Origin: JADJPO01 sp963724535
Lineage (GTDB): Bacteria; Actinomycetota; Actinomycetes; Actinomycetales; Kineosporiaceae
Direction of reading: 5' to 3'
DNA: 64,000 nt
Assembly: GCA_963724535.1 (NCBI GenBank)
Contig: CAVRVD010000017.1
Span: 484,500 to 548,499, forward strand
Part shown: positions 18,094 to 26,266 of the stretch, one piece after another
Position numbering within the stretch: the stretch's first letter is position 1
How the letters are laid out: every line of letters starts with the position of its first letter
Position numbers and translations under genes: made by a program
The notes under the pieces: generated by a model
Told to the model about the DNA's origin: nothing
Database searches by the model: none
Seen by the model: only the letters and a program-made list of their open reading frames with translations

Positions 18094-19167
18094 ATGAGAC
18101 CGGCATCGACCCGACTCGGCGCGCTGGCCGCAGCCGTCAGCTTGGGCCTGGCCCTGCTGACCGGATGCACCGGCGGTACCGGCGACGCCACGTCCAACGC
18201 CGGCGGGGCCGAGCCGGCCGCCGTCGAGGACGGCGTCGCCGCGCCAGAGGCCGCGGCGGCTGGTCCAGCCGGTGAGGCCGCGCAGCAGAGCGCGCTGTCC
18301 GACGCGGCCGCCGGGCAGCGCCAGGTGGTACGCACCGGACAGGTCATCGTCGAGGTCGAGACGTTGGCCACCTCCGCCGCCCGGGTCCGCCAGGCCGCCC
18401 TCGACGCCCGGGGGTTCGTCGCCTCGGAGACCACGGGGTCGGCCTCCCCCGTCGACCCGATCCCGCTGGACGGGGACGAACCGGTCGGTCGCAGCGCCGC
18501 TCCCGGTGAGTCGGTCATCGTGCTGCGGGTACCCGAGGCGCGCTTCGCCGCCGTCCTGGACTCGGTCGCCGCGATCGGCACGGAGCTGAGCCGGACCACC
18601 CGCGCCGAGGACGTCACCGGCGAGGTGGCGGACCTGACCAGCCGGACGGCGACCGCCAAGGCCAGCGTGGACCGGATCCGCGTGTTGCTGGCCGACGCCA
18701 AGGACCTCAAGGACATCGTGCTGCTGGAGTCCGAGCTGACCCGCCGGGAGGCCGACCTGGAGGCTTACCAGGCCCGGTTGGCCGCGTTGTCGGGGCAGGC
18801 CGAGATGTCGACGATCACCGCGGTGCTGCGCACCCCGCAGGCCGGCGCCAACGAGCCGAACTCGTTCCTGCGCGGGCTGCAGCAGGGCTGGGTAGCGCTG
18901 CAGGACAGCACCGCGGCGCTGTTCGTGCTGATCGGCGCACTGCTGCCGTTCGCCCTGGTGCTCGCCCTGGTCGGGCTGCCGTTGTGGACACTGCTGCGCC
19001 ACCGGCGGCGGCCAGCCGGGTCGAGCGGGCCGGCCGGGCCGAGCGATCCCCCGTCCACTGCTCCGCCGTCCTCAGCGCCGTCGTCGTCAGGTCCCGATGG
19101 GCCCGCGGACCCGCCCGGACCGGCGCCGTCCGACCGCGATCCGGTCAGCGCAGGCTCCACTGGCTGA
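18094..19167 (+). CDS. DUF4349 lipoprotein with a C-terminal membrane helix
   Basis: A 357-residue predicted lipoprotein. ATG 18094 follows a CGGAGG site. The signal ends at a lipobox (LLTGC, Cys about residue 26). After an Ala/Gly-rich linker comes the DUF4349 domain: a beta-rich start (RQVVRTGQVIVEVETLATSAARVRQ), VIVLRVPEARFAAVLDSVA, then a long coiled-coil helix (LTSRTATAKASVDRIRVLLADAKDLKDIVLLESELTRREADLEAYQARL). A single hydrophobic helix (FVLIGALLPFALVLALVGLPL) precedes a basic stop-transfer and a Pro/Ser-rich cytoplasmic tail. The topology places the domain outside the membrane. Function unknown. It is divergent from chdC. Confidence 0.88.
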   Translation: MRPASTRLGALAAAVSLGLALLTGCTGGTGDATSNAGGAEPAAVEDGVAAPEAAAAGPAGEAAQQSALSDAAAGQRQVVRTGQVIVEVETLATSAARVRQAALDARGFVASETTGSASPVDPIPLDGDEPVGRSAAPGESVIVLRVPEARFAAVLDSVAAIGTELSRTTRAEDVTGEVADLTSRTATAKASVDRIRVLLADAKDLKDIVLLESELTRREADLEAYQARLAALSGQAEMSTITAVLRTPQAGANEPNSFLRGLQQGWVALQDSTAALFVLIGALLPFALVLALVGLPLWTLLRHRRRPAGSSGPAGPSDPPSTAPPSSAPSSSGPDGPADPPGPAPSDRDPVSAGSTG

Positions 19168-19201
19168 CCTGGCACCCGGACGCCGTCCAGGTGATCCACG
19201 C

Positions 19202-19391
19202 CCACCCCCGCACACAGTGATCTCCACAACCACCGTGAAGATCAGCGTGTACGCCACGGGCTGCCATAGCGACCACCCCCGCACACAGTGATCTCCACAA
19301 CCACCGTGAAGATCAGCGTGTACGCCACGGGCTGCCATAGCGACCACCCCCACACACAGTGATCTCCACAACCACCGTGAAGATCAGCGTG
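19202..19391. repeat. 71-bp tandem repeat, 2.7 copies, each with an imperfect palindrome
   Basis: Two complete 71-bp units begin at 19202 and 19273, and a third partial unit of about 48 bp begins at 19344. The copies are nearly identical; the third has CACACACAG where the others have GCACACAG. Each unit contains TGATCTCCAC facing GTGAAGATCA, a 9-of-10 palindrome around AACCACC, which could form a hairpin on either strand. The array fills the gap between convergent DUF4349 and hemE, so it may act as a two-way terminator. No coding potential is credible. The palindrome looks like a dispersed intergenic element; that is inference. Confidence 0.9.
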
Positions 19392-19449
19392 GAGCGAGGT
19401 GGTTAAGGTCGACGACCCTGACACGTGCAACTGGGCAGGGCGCCTGGGA

Positions 19450-20520
19450 CTACAGCTCATGCACGAGGTCGACGACTCGGGCCAGCACGTCCGGGTCGGC
19501 GGCCGGCGGCACCCCGTGCCCGAGGTTGACCACGTGTCCGGGGGTACGTCGTCCGGCCTCGACCGTGGCCCTGACCCGCTCGGCGAGCACCGGCCACGGA
19601 GCGAACAGCAGAGCGGGGTCGAGGTTGCCCTGGACGGCGCGGTCCGGCCCGATCCGCCGGCTGGCCTCGTCCAGTGGGAGGCGGAAGTCGACGCCGACCA
19701 CCTCGGCTCCAGCCGCCCCGATGTCGGCGAGGAGCTCGCCGGTTCCCACCCCGAAGTGGATCCTCGGCACCTCGGGGAAGAGCTCATGAACCCGACCGAG
19801 CGCGGTCGCGGACGCCGGTTGGACCAGGCTGCGGTAGTCGTCAGCGCTGACCGCACCGACCCAGGAGTCGAACAGCTGGACGGCGCTCGCCCCGGCCTCG
19901 ACCTGGATCCGCAGGAACTCCCCGGCGATCTGGGCGAGCCGGCCGAGCAGGTCACCCCACAGCTGCGGATCGCCGTACATCATTGCCTTGGTGCGCAGTA
20001 GGTCCCGGCTCGGACCGCCCTCGATCAGGTAGCTGGCCAGGGTGAACGGTGCGCCCGCGAAGCCGATCAGCGGAATGTCGCCGAGCTCGGCGACCAGCTG
20101 GCGGACGGCGTCGGTGACGTACGGCACGGCATCGGCGTGCAACGGCGGCAGCCGGTCCAGGTCGGTGCGGGTACGGATGGGCTCGTCGATCACTGGGCCG
20201 ACCCCGGCCTTGATGTCGACCCCGACCCCGACCGCGGCCAGCGGGACCACGATGTCGGAGAACAGGATCGCGGCGTCGACGCCGTAGCGACGCACCGGCT
20301 GCAGAGTGATCTCGGTGACCAGGTCGGCGCGGCGGCAGGAGTCGAGCATCGAGATGCCCTCGCGGATCGCGCGGTACTCCGGCAGCGAGCGACCGGCCTG
20401 ACGCATGAACCACACCGGCGTTCGGGTGGGGCGCTCACGGCGACACGCCTGCAGGAACGGGGCGTCGTCGGACGGGCCGGCTGGGGCCGGCGCCGGGGTG
20501 CTGGACGAGGGCAGGCTCAC
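19450..20520 (-). CDS. hemE: Uroporphyrinogen decarboxylase
   Basis: A 356-residue enzyme that removes four carboxyls from uroporphyrinogen III to give coproporphyrinogen III. Signatures: WFMRQAGRSLPEYR near the N-terminus, VDAAILFSDIVVPLAAVG with the catalytic Asp, IGFAGAPFTLASYLIEGGPS, and HFGVGTGELL with GHGVPPAADPDVL near the end. I choose GTG 20520, which gives the usual family length; GTG 20550 would add ten Arg-rich residues and run close to the divergent TRIC gene, which starts at 20566. It belongs to the heme route with chdC and hemH but is transcribed alone. Confidence 0.95.
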   Translation of the reverse strand: MSLPSSSTPAPAPAGPSDDAPFLQACRRERPTRTPVWFMRQAGRSLPEYRAIREGISMLDSCRRADLVTEITLQPVRRYGVDAAILFSDIVVPLAAVGVGVDIKAGVGPVIDEPIRTRTDLDRLPPLHADAVPYVTDAVRQLVAELGDIPLIGFAGAPFTLASYLIEGGPSRDLLRTKAMMYGDPQLWGDLLGRLAQIAGEFLRIQVEAGASAVQLFDSWVGAVSADDYRSLVQPASATALGRVHELFPEVPRIHFGVGTGELLADIGAAGAEVVGVDFRLPLDEASRRIGPDRAVQGNLDPALLFAPWPVLAERVRATVEAGRRTPGHVVNLGHGVPPAADPDVLARVVDLVHEL

Positions 20521-20565
20521 GCCCGCGATCCTGACACGGCGGCGACGCACTAGTCTCGGCGGGTC

Positions 20566-21234
20566 ATGGTGACCACCGACCCCGACCTGCAGCTGCTGCT
20601 CGACGTCGTCGGGGTATTCGTCTTCGCCCTGTCCGGCGCCCTGGTCGCCGTCCGCTCCGGACTCGACCTGTTCGGGGTGCTGGTGCTGGCCTGGGTGGCC
20701 GGACTCGGCGGCGGCATCGTCAGGGACGTGCTGCTGGATGTCTCACCGCCAGTGGGGATCAGCGACCCCCGGCTGATGGCGACCGCGGTGCTCGCCGGCA
20801 TGCTGGTGTTCGCCCTGCACGCCCCGTTGGACCGCCTGGCGCGACGCCGCCCGGGGTGGGGGCTGTCCCACGTTCCCCGGCTGGTCCGGGTGCTCGACGC
20901 CGGCGGGCTGGCCGTGTTCGCGGTCGGCGGCACCCTCAAGGCCCTGGGCCTGGGCGCGGGACCGACCGCAGCGGTCGTGGTCGGCGTGGTCACCGCCGTC
21001 GGCGGCGGCCTGCTGCGCGACCTGCTCGCCGGCGAGGTCCCCGAGGTGCTGCGCCGTGAGCTCTACGCGATCCCCGCCCTGGTCGGTTCCAGCCTGCTGG
21101 TCTGGGCCTCCCAGGCCGACCGGCTCAGCGCGACCGTGATCTGGGGCTGCCTGCTGCTGGTCTTCGCGGTCCGGATGACTGCCGTCGTGCTGGATCTGAA
21201 CGCCCCGCGACCCCTGCGTACCGGCGACGGCTAG
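20566..21234 (+). CDS. TRIC-family (UPF0126) cation channel membrane protein
   Basis: A 222-residue membrane protein made of two homologous halves, each with a GGGxxRD motif: GGGIVRDVLL in the first half and GGGLLRDLLAGEVP in the second, the hallmark of the trimeric intracellular cation channel family. About seven hydrophobic helices are visible. Prokaryotic members have been studied as potassium- or sodium-permeable channels, though their physiology is uncertain. ATG 20566 is close to the divergent hemE. It ends convergently with the EamA gene over a GC hairpin. Confidence 0.9.
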   Translation: MVTTDPDLQLLLDVVGVFVFALSGALVAVRSGLDLFGVLVLAWVAGLGGGIVRDVLLDVSPPVGISDPRLMATAVLAGMLVFALHAPLDRLARRRPGWGLSHVPRLVRVLDAGGLAVFAVGGTLKALGLGAGPTAAVVVGVVTAVGGGLLRDLLAGEVPEVLRRELYAIPALVGSSLLVWASQADRLSATVIWGCLLLVFAVRMTAVVLDLNAPRPLRTGDG

Positions 21235-21238
21235 GGCC

Positions 21239-21263
21239 GGCCCGCGCCCGGTCGCGGCGGGCC
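21239..21263. terminator. GC-rich inverted repeat between convergent genes
   Basis: GGCCCGC (21239-21245) pairs with GCGGGCC (21257-21263). The 36-bp gap between the TRIC stop (21234) and the EamA stop (21271) consists mainly of this structure. Probable bidirectional terminator. Confidence 0.45.
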
Positions 21264-21270
21264 CGCCCGC

Positions 21271-22164
21271 TCAGCCGGCCGCCAGCAGCACCACGCCGGT
21301 CATCGCCAGGCCGACCCCGGCGACCTGGACCGGCTGCAGCCGCTCGCCGAGGAGTGCCCGGGCCAGCAGCACCGTGACCACCGGATACAGCGACCCGAGC
21401 ACCGCGACGATGCTCACCATGCCGAGGGTGCTGGCCAGGCCGTAGAGCGCGTTCGCGGCCGCGTCGGCGGCGCCGATCCCGAGCAGCCCCGGCAGCTGCG
21501 CCGGCCCCACCCCACCGGTGCTGCGCAGGGCCAGCGCCGCCACCCCGAACACCGCCAGCGACGCCAGCCGCATCGCGGTCACGGTGAGCAGCGGCTGGAG
21601 GGCGCCTTCCGCCTCGGGACCCGGCACGTCCGGCCCGCCGGACCCCTGGGCGATGAAGGTGAGCGTCAGCCCGAACGCCGCCCCGGCAGCAGCGGCCAGC
21701 ACCACGCTGAGGCGGCGCTCCCGCAGCCGGTCCGGCTCGCCGTTCCCCATGGCCGAGGACAGCTCGGGTCCGGACGCGGCCACCGCGCCGACCAGGGCGA
21801 GCACCATGCCGAAGGTCTGCACGGCGCTCGGCCGCTCACCACCGGCGACCGCGACGAGCACCGGGACCACCGCGCCCAACGCGGCGATCGGTGAGACAAC
21901 GCCCATCGTCCCGATCGCCAGGGCCCGGTAGAAGCAGATCAGCCCGCCCAGCCCGACCGTCCCGGCGGCCAGCCCCCACCACAACCAGGCGGCCACCGGG
22001 GGGAACCCGCCGGTGAGCAGGACGGCAGGCACCAGCAGGACCAGGGCCAGGACCTGGGTCCAGCCGACCACGACGACGCTGGAGAGCCGCCGGCTGGCCA
22101 ACCCGCCGGCGAAGTCGGCGCTGCCCCACAGCAGGCTGGACAGCAGCGCCACGAGCGCACCCAT
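21271..22164 (-). CDS. EamA/DMT-superfamily transporter
   Basis: A 297-residue membrane protein with about ten hydrophobic helices in two EamA repeats (first from MGALVALLSSLLWGSADFAGGL, second from LSVVLAAAAGAAFGLTLTFIAQG). Typical drug/metabolite exporter features are the GSADFAGG start and the final LLARALLGERLQPVQVAGVGLAMTGVVLLA. ATG 22164 follows a perfect AGGAGG site. The substrate is unknown; metabolite efflux is the usual role. A divergent DUF3000 gene starts 115 bp upstream. Confidence 0.9.
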   Translation of the reverse strand: MGALVALLSSLLWGSADFAGGLASRRLSSVVVVGWTQVLALVLLVPAVLLTGGFPPVAAWLWWGLAAGTVGLGGLICFYRALAIGTMGVVSPIAALGAVVPVLVAVAGGERPSAVQTFGMVLALVGAVAASGPELSSAMGNGEPDRLRERRLSVVLAAAAGAAFGLTLTFIAQGSGGPDVPGPEAEGALQPLLTVTAMRLASLAVFGVAALALRSTGGVGPAQLPGLLGIGAADAAANALYGLASTLGMVSIVAVLGSLYPVVTVLLARALLGERLQPVQVAGVGLAMTGVVLLAAG

Positions 22165-22279
22165 CGACTGGCCTCCTCCTGCCGAGGTCGGCAGCGGGAC
22201 CTCACGGCGATACGTGTCCGGCGCACCCGACCGCGCGTCGCGCAGACCACAGCGGGTGAGCGCACCGTACGCTGCCCTG

Positions 22280-22849
22280 GTGGCTCTGCGCAGGATGCCG
22301 GAGGACGCGCCCGACGAGTTCGTGGCCGCGATGGAACGGCTGCGCAGCGTACGGCTGCGACCCGAGGTGGTACTCGAGGAGGTCCCGGCCCCGCAGCGAA
22401 TCGCGCCGCACGCCGTCGCGGTCAGCGCCGAGGTGGTCGCGGACGACGAGGAGCTGGCCACCGGCCGGTTCGTGCTCCTGTATGACCCGGCCGGTCAGGA
22501 GGCCTGGGAGGGTTCCTTCCGGGCTGTCACCTTCGTCCGCGCGGCCCTGGAACCCGACCTCGGCGCCGACCCGATGATCGGCGAGATCGGGTGGACCTGG
22601 CTGCAGGAGTGCCTGGACGGCGCCGGCGCCTCCTACACAGCCGTCGGTGGCACCGTCACCCGGGTCGTCTCGGAGAGCTTCGGCGCCCTGGCCCAGCGGC
22701 CCACCACCGTCGAGATCGAGATCCGGGCGTCCTGGACGCCGCGCGACGACGTCGCCGTCCACCTCGAAGCCTGGTCGGCGCTGCTGTGCACCGTCGGCGG
22801 ACTGCCCCCGCTGCCGGCCGGCGTGGCCCCGCTGCCCCGCCGCCGCTGA
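22280..22849 (+). CDS. DUF3000 family protein
   Basis: A 189-residue actinobacterial protein of unknown function. Typical stretches are PDEFVAAMERLRSVRLRPEVVLEEVPAPQRIAPHAVAVSAEV, GRFVLLYDPAGQEAWEGSFRAVTFVRAALEPDL, IGEIGWTWLQECLDG and VEIEIRASWTP. It is soluble and has no recognised catalytic motif. GTG 22280 is the likely start, with ATG 22295 as an alternative. It is followed by an orphan regulator and RNase D, an arrangement I believe is common in actinobacteria, which suggests linked but uncharacterised roles. Confidence 0.88.
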   Translation: MALRRMPEDAPDEFVAAMERLRSVRLRPEVVLEEVPAPQRIAPHAVAVSAEVVADDEELATGRFVLLYDPAGQEAWEGSFRAVTFVRAALEPDLGADPMIGEIGWTWLQECLDGAGASYTAVGGTVTRVVSESFGALAQRPTTVEIEIRASWTPRDDVAVHLEAWSALLCTVGGLPPLPAGVAPLPRRR

Positions 22850-22981
22850 CCCACCGCCCAGCCCCAACCTCAAGGGCCAGATCCAGGCTGCCGATCACCC
22901 TCGGGTAACGCCTGACTGCGTCACCGGACGTGCGCAGCCTGAGGAACCGGGCCGTTCGGCCTGGAAGACATGGAGGTCGGC

Positions 22982-23578
22982 GTGACCACTCTGGTCGAGC
23001 GAGCGGGAGTTCCGGTGCCGCGTCCTGGTCGGTTCGCAGCCATGGTCGTGGTGGCAACCCCGGCGCTCCGGGAGGCCGTCGGCCACACCCTGCGGATGAT
23101 GGGTGCCCGGCACGTCCTCGAGGTCCAGACCGTCGCCGAGGCACGACGGCGCGCACAGGTGGGCATCGCCGACCTGTGTGTCGCGGAGGCGGGCCTGCCG
23201 GACGGCTCCGGGATCACTCTGATCCGCGACCTGCGGGCGGCGGGCTGGGTCCGCGGCCTGGTGCTGAGCACCGCCGACGACCCGTACAGCGTGCGGGCGG
23301 CGATCGCCGCCGGGGTGCGCGCCTACCTGGTCTCGGCCGCGGCCACTGTGCCCCGGCAGGGGACCGACCGCGGGGACGGCGTGGACTCACTGTCCGCCCG
23401 GGAGCTCCAGGTGCTGCAGCTGGTCGCCGGCGGCAAGTCGAACAAGGACATCGGAGCCGAGCTCGGCCTGTCCGCACTGACCGTGAAGAGCCACCTGGCC
23501 CGGATCGCCCGCAAGCTGGGCACCGGCGACCGTGCCGAGATGGTCGCCACGGCGCTGCGGTCCGGGGCCATCTCCTGA
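22982..23578 (+). CDS. LuxR/NarL-type regulator with a degenerate receiver domain
   Basis: A 198-residue DNA-binding protein. GTG 22982 sits 5 bp after a GGAGG site. Residues 20-122 follow the receiver fold, but phosphorylation residues are missing. The acidic pair is replaced by Ala25-Thr26 (VVVATPALRE), the phospho-acceptor Asp by Glu69 (VAEAGLPDGSG), and the conserved Lys by Ser118 (AYLVSAA). Residues 136-198 are an intact LuxR helix-turn-helix (LSARELQVLQLVAGGKSNKDIGAELGLSALTVKSHLARI). No histidine kinase is nearby. It is therefore probably a phosphorylation-independent regulator; its targets are unknown. Confidence 0.9.
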   Translation: MTTLVERAGVPVPRPGRFAAMVVVATPALREAVGHTLRMMGARHVLEVQTVAEARRRAQVGIADLCVAEAGLPDGSGITLIRDLRAAGWVRGLVLSTADDPYSVRAAIAAGVRAYLVSAAATVPRQGTDRGDGVDSLSARELQVLQLVAGGKSNKDIGAELGLSALTVKSHLARIARKLGTGDRAEMVATALRSGAIS

Positions 23579-23616
23579 CCAACCACCCGATCACCGGCGT
23601 GGCCTACGGTAGAGGC

Positions 23617-24900
23617 GTGGTCGACGGGTCTCTGGGCATCTCCCGCGAGTCGGAGGACCCCACCCCTGCACCGGCCGCACCGACCGACCCCCACCTCGAG
23701 GACGCGCCGCCGGAACCCGTCCAGCTGCACACCCCGCGCGACGGTGTGCCCCTAGTCGTCACCGACCCCGGGGAGCTGGCCGCGCTGGTCGGCCGGTTCG
23801 CCGCCGGGACCGGACCGGTGGCGGTGGACGCCGAACGGGCCTCCGGCCACCGCTACGGGCAACGCGCCTTCCTGGTCCAACTGCGCCGTGAGGGCGCCGG
23901 AACCGCGCTCGTCGACCCGGCCGCACTGCCAGATCTGGGCGACCTCGGTACCGCCATCGCCGGCACCGAGTGGGTGCTGCACGCCGCCGGGCAGGACCTG
24001 CCGTGCCTGGCCGCGGTCGGGATGCGCCCGACCCGGCTGTTCGACACCGAGTTGGCCTCACGCCTCGCCGGGTTCACCCGGGTCGGGCTGGCCGCTGTGA
24101 CCGAACAGCTGCTCGGCGTGGCCCTGGCCAAGGAGCACTCGGCGGTCGACTGGTCCACCCGGCCGCTGCCCGAGCCGTGGCTGCGCTACGCGGCCCTGGA
24201 CGTCGAGGTGCTGGTCGAGCTGCGCGACGCGCTGGCGGACGAGCTCGCGGCGCAGGGCAAGCTGGACTGGGCCCAGGAGGAGTTCGCGGCGATCGTGACC
24301 GCCCCGCCGCCGGCGCCGCGCCTGGACCCCTGGCGACGCACGTCCGGGCTGCACAAGCTGCGCAGCCGCCGCCAGCTGGCCGTGCTGCAGGCGCTGTGGA
24401 CCGAACGCGAGGCACTCGCCGAGGAGCTGGACGTGGCCCCGGGCCGGTTGCTGCCCGACGCCTCGCTGGTGGCGGCCGCCCAGGAGCAGCCGGCAGGGGC
24501 CCGGGAACTGGCCGCGCTCAAGGCGTTCACCGGTCGGGGCGCCCGTCGTCACCTGACCCGTTGGGCACGGGCCATCGAGGCCGGACGTGCGGTGCCCGAG
24601 GCCGAGCTGCCTGCCCAGCACCTACCCAACGAGGGCCCGCCGCCCGCCCGGGCCTGGGCCGACCGAGACCCACCGGCGGCCCGGCGGCTGGCCCGGGCCC
24701 GGGCCGGCATCGTCGAGATCGCCGGCCAGCTGCGACTGCCGGTAGAGAACCTGGTCAGCCCGGACGCCGTGCGTCGCCTGCTGTGGGACCCGCCGCCGCA
24801 GGACGCCGAGAGCGTGCGCGCGGCCCTGGTGGCGCTCGGGGCGCGTCCCTGGCAGATCGAGCTGACCCTCGACGTCCTGATCGACGCCCTCGGTGACTGA
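23617..24900 (+). CDS. rnd: Ribonuclease D-like 3'-5' exoribonuclease with HRDC domain
   Basis: A 427-residue DEDD-family exonuclease for RNA 3'-end trimming. DEDDy motifs: VAVDAERASG (Exo I, Asp and Glu), LHAAGQDLPCL (Exo II, Asp), and YAALDVEVLVEL (Exo III, Tyr and Asp). The HRDC nucleic-acid-binding domain starts near residue 245 (LRSRRQLAVLQALWTEREALAEELDVAPGRLLPDASLV). An Asp/Pro-rich tail of about 45 residues precedes the nuclease. The start is GTG 23617 with AGAGG upstream. It follows the orphan regulator by 38 bp and is probably co-transcribed. Confidence 0.92.
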   Translation: MVDGSLGISRESEDPTPAPAAPTDPHLEDAPPEPVQLHTPRDGVPLVVTDPGELAALVGRFAAGTGPVAVDAERASGHRYGQRAFLVQLRREGAGTALVDPAALPDLGDLGTAIAGTEWVLHAAGQDLPCLAAVGMRPTRLFDTELASRLAGFTRVGLAAVTEQLLGVALAKEHSAVDWSTRPLPEPWLRYAALDVEVLVELRDALADELAAQGKLDWAQEEFAAIVTAPPPAPRLDPWRRTSGLHKLRSRRQLAVLQALWTEREALAEELDVAPGRLLPDASLVAAAQEQPAGARELAALKAFTGRGARRHLTRWARAIEAGRAVPEAELPAQHLPNEGPPPARAWADRDPPAARRLARARAGIVEIAGQLRLPVENLVSPDAVRRLLWDPPPQDAESVRAALVALGARPWQIELTLDVLIDALGD

Positions 24901-24951
24901 CCGGACCGTCTAGACATGGCAAGGACCACGCTCCCCCCGGGACCAGGCGTG

Positions 24952-24967
24952 GTTACTCTCCAGTAAC
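24952..24967. promoter_or_regulatory. Perfect palindromic operator candidate upstream of fadA
   Basis: GTTACT (24952-24957) and AGTAAC (24962-24967) are exact complements around CTCC, 81 bp before the thiolase start. The position fits an operator or promoter element of the beta-oxidation operon. A TetR-type fatty-acid regulator is the likeliest partner by analogy; no such gene is in the window. Confidence 0.5.
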
Positions 24968-25048
24968 ATGGCCGGCGGCCGGCCGGCCCATCCGTCGGCC
25001 GGTCGCGTCGCCCGCCCCGCTCCGCTCCGCTGCCGACAGGAGGCCCCT

Positions 25049-26266
25049 GTGCCCGCCACCGTTCGCGACGTCGTCTTCGTCGACGGCGTCCGCACCCCGT
25101 TCGGAAAGGCCGGTGAGAACGGCCTGTACGCCCAGACCCGCGCCGACGACCTGGTCGTGGCGTGTATCCGGGAGCTGCTGCGCCGCCATCCCGAGCTGCC
25201 GCCGGAGCGGATCGACGACGTGGCGATCGCCGCGACCACCCAGACCGGCGACCAGGGCCTGACCATCGGCCGGATGGCGGCTCTGCTGGCCGGCCTGCCG
25301 CGCAGCGTGCCCGGCTTCGCCATCGACCGGATGTGCGCCGGCGCCATGACGGCGGTGACCACCACGGCCTCCGGCATCGCTGTCGGCGCCTACGACATCA
25401 CCGTGGCCGGCGGGGTCGAGCACATGGGCCATCACCCGATGGGCCAGGGCATCGACCCGAACCCGCGGATCGTCGCCGAGCGCATCGTCGACCCCTCGGC
25501 CCTGGTGATGGGCCAGACCGCCGAGAACATGCACGACCGGTTCCCGCACCTGACCAAGCAGCGCGCCGACGCCTTCGCGGCCGCCAGCCAGGCGAAGCTG
25601 GCCGAGGCCTACGAGTCCGGACGGATCCACGCCGACCTGGTGCCGGTGGCCACCCGCAACGCCGAGCTCGGCTGGGGCCTGGCCACCTCGGACGAGCCGC
25701 CACGGCCCGGGACCACGGTCGAGGACCTGGCCGGTCTGCGGACGCCGTTCCGCCCCCAGGGACGGGTCACCGCCGGCAACGCCGCCGGTCTCAACGACGG
25801 CGCCACGGTCTGCCTGCTCGCCGCCGCCGACGTCGCCGCCGAGCTCGGGCTGCCGACCCGGATGCGGATGGTCGGCTATGCCTTCGCCGGTGTCGAACCC
25901 GAGGTGATGGGTGTCGGACCGATCCCGGCCACCGAGAAGCTCCTGGCCCGTACCGGGGTGGGCATCGACGAGATCGGGCTGTTCGAGGTCAACGAGGCGT
26001 TCGCCGTCCAGGTGCTGGCCTTCCTGGACCACTTCGGCATCGCCGACGACGACGAACGGGTCAACCCGGACGGCGGCGCGATCGCCGTCGGACACCCCTT
26101 GGCCTCCAGCGGGGTGCGGCTGATGACCCAGCTGGCCCGCCACTTCGAGGCCCGCCCGGAGGTGCGCTACGGCCTGACCACCATGTGCGTGGGGATCGGC
26201 ATGGGCGGCAGCGTGCTCTGGGAGAACCCCCACCACCGCGACTATCTGCAGGAGCGTGCCGCGTGA
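25049..26266 (+). CDS. fadA: Acetyl-CoA C-acyltransferase (3-ketoacyl-CoA thiolase)
   Basis: A 405-residue thiolase that cleaves 3-ketoacyl-CoA with CoA to give acetyl-CoA and a shortened acyl-CoA. The nucleophile is Cys96 (DRMCAGAMTAV), the catalytic His is 349 (GHPLASSG), and the second Cys is 380 (TTMCVGIGMGG). FEVNEAFAVQVLAF and VNPDGGAIAVGHP are standard. GTG 25049 has an AGGAGG site. It overlaps the next gene by four bases (GTGA), forming a fadA-fadB operon for fatty-acid beta-oxidation. Confidence 0.95.
   Translation: MPATVRDVVFVDGVRTPFGKAGENGLYAQTRADDLVVACIRELLRRHPELPPERIDDVAIAATTQTGDQGLTIGRMAALLAGLPRSVPGFAIDRMCAGAMTAVTTTASGIAVGAYDITVAGGVEHMGHHPMGQGIDPNPRIVAERIVDPSALVMGQTAENMHDRFPHLTKQRADAFAAASQAKLAEAYESGRIHADLVPVATRNAELGWGLATSDEPPRPGTTVEDLAGLRTPFRPQGRVTAGNAAGLNDGATVCLLAAADVAAELGLPTRMRMVGYAFAGVEPEVMGVGPIPATEKLLARTGVGIDEIGLFEVNEAFAVQVLAFLDHFGIADDDERVNPDGGAIAVGHPLASSGVRLMTQLARHFEARPEVRYGLTTMCVGIGMGGSVLWENPHHRDYLQERAA

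Noticed and set aside
19202..19391. CRISPR array
   Set aside because: The 71-bp units are contiguous with no unique spacers and no cas genes are near.
19242..19955. Possible protein made of repeated VVVEITVCGGG-like units on the minus strand
   Set aside because: It is only the translation of the 71-bp tandem DNA repeat joined to the hemE shadow frame.
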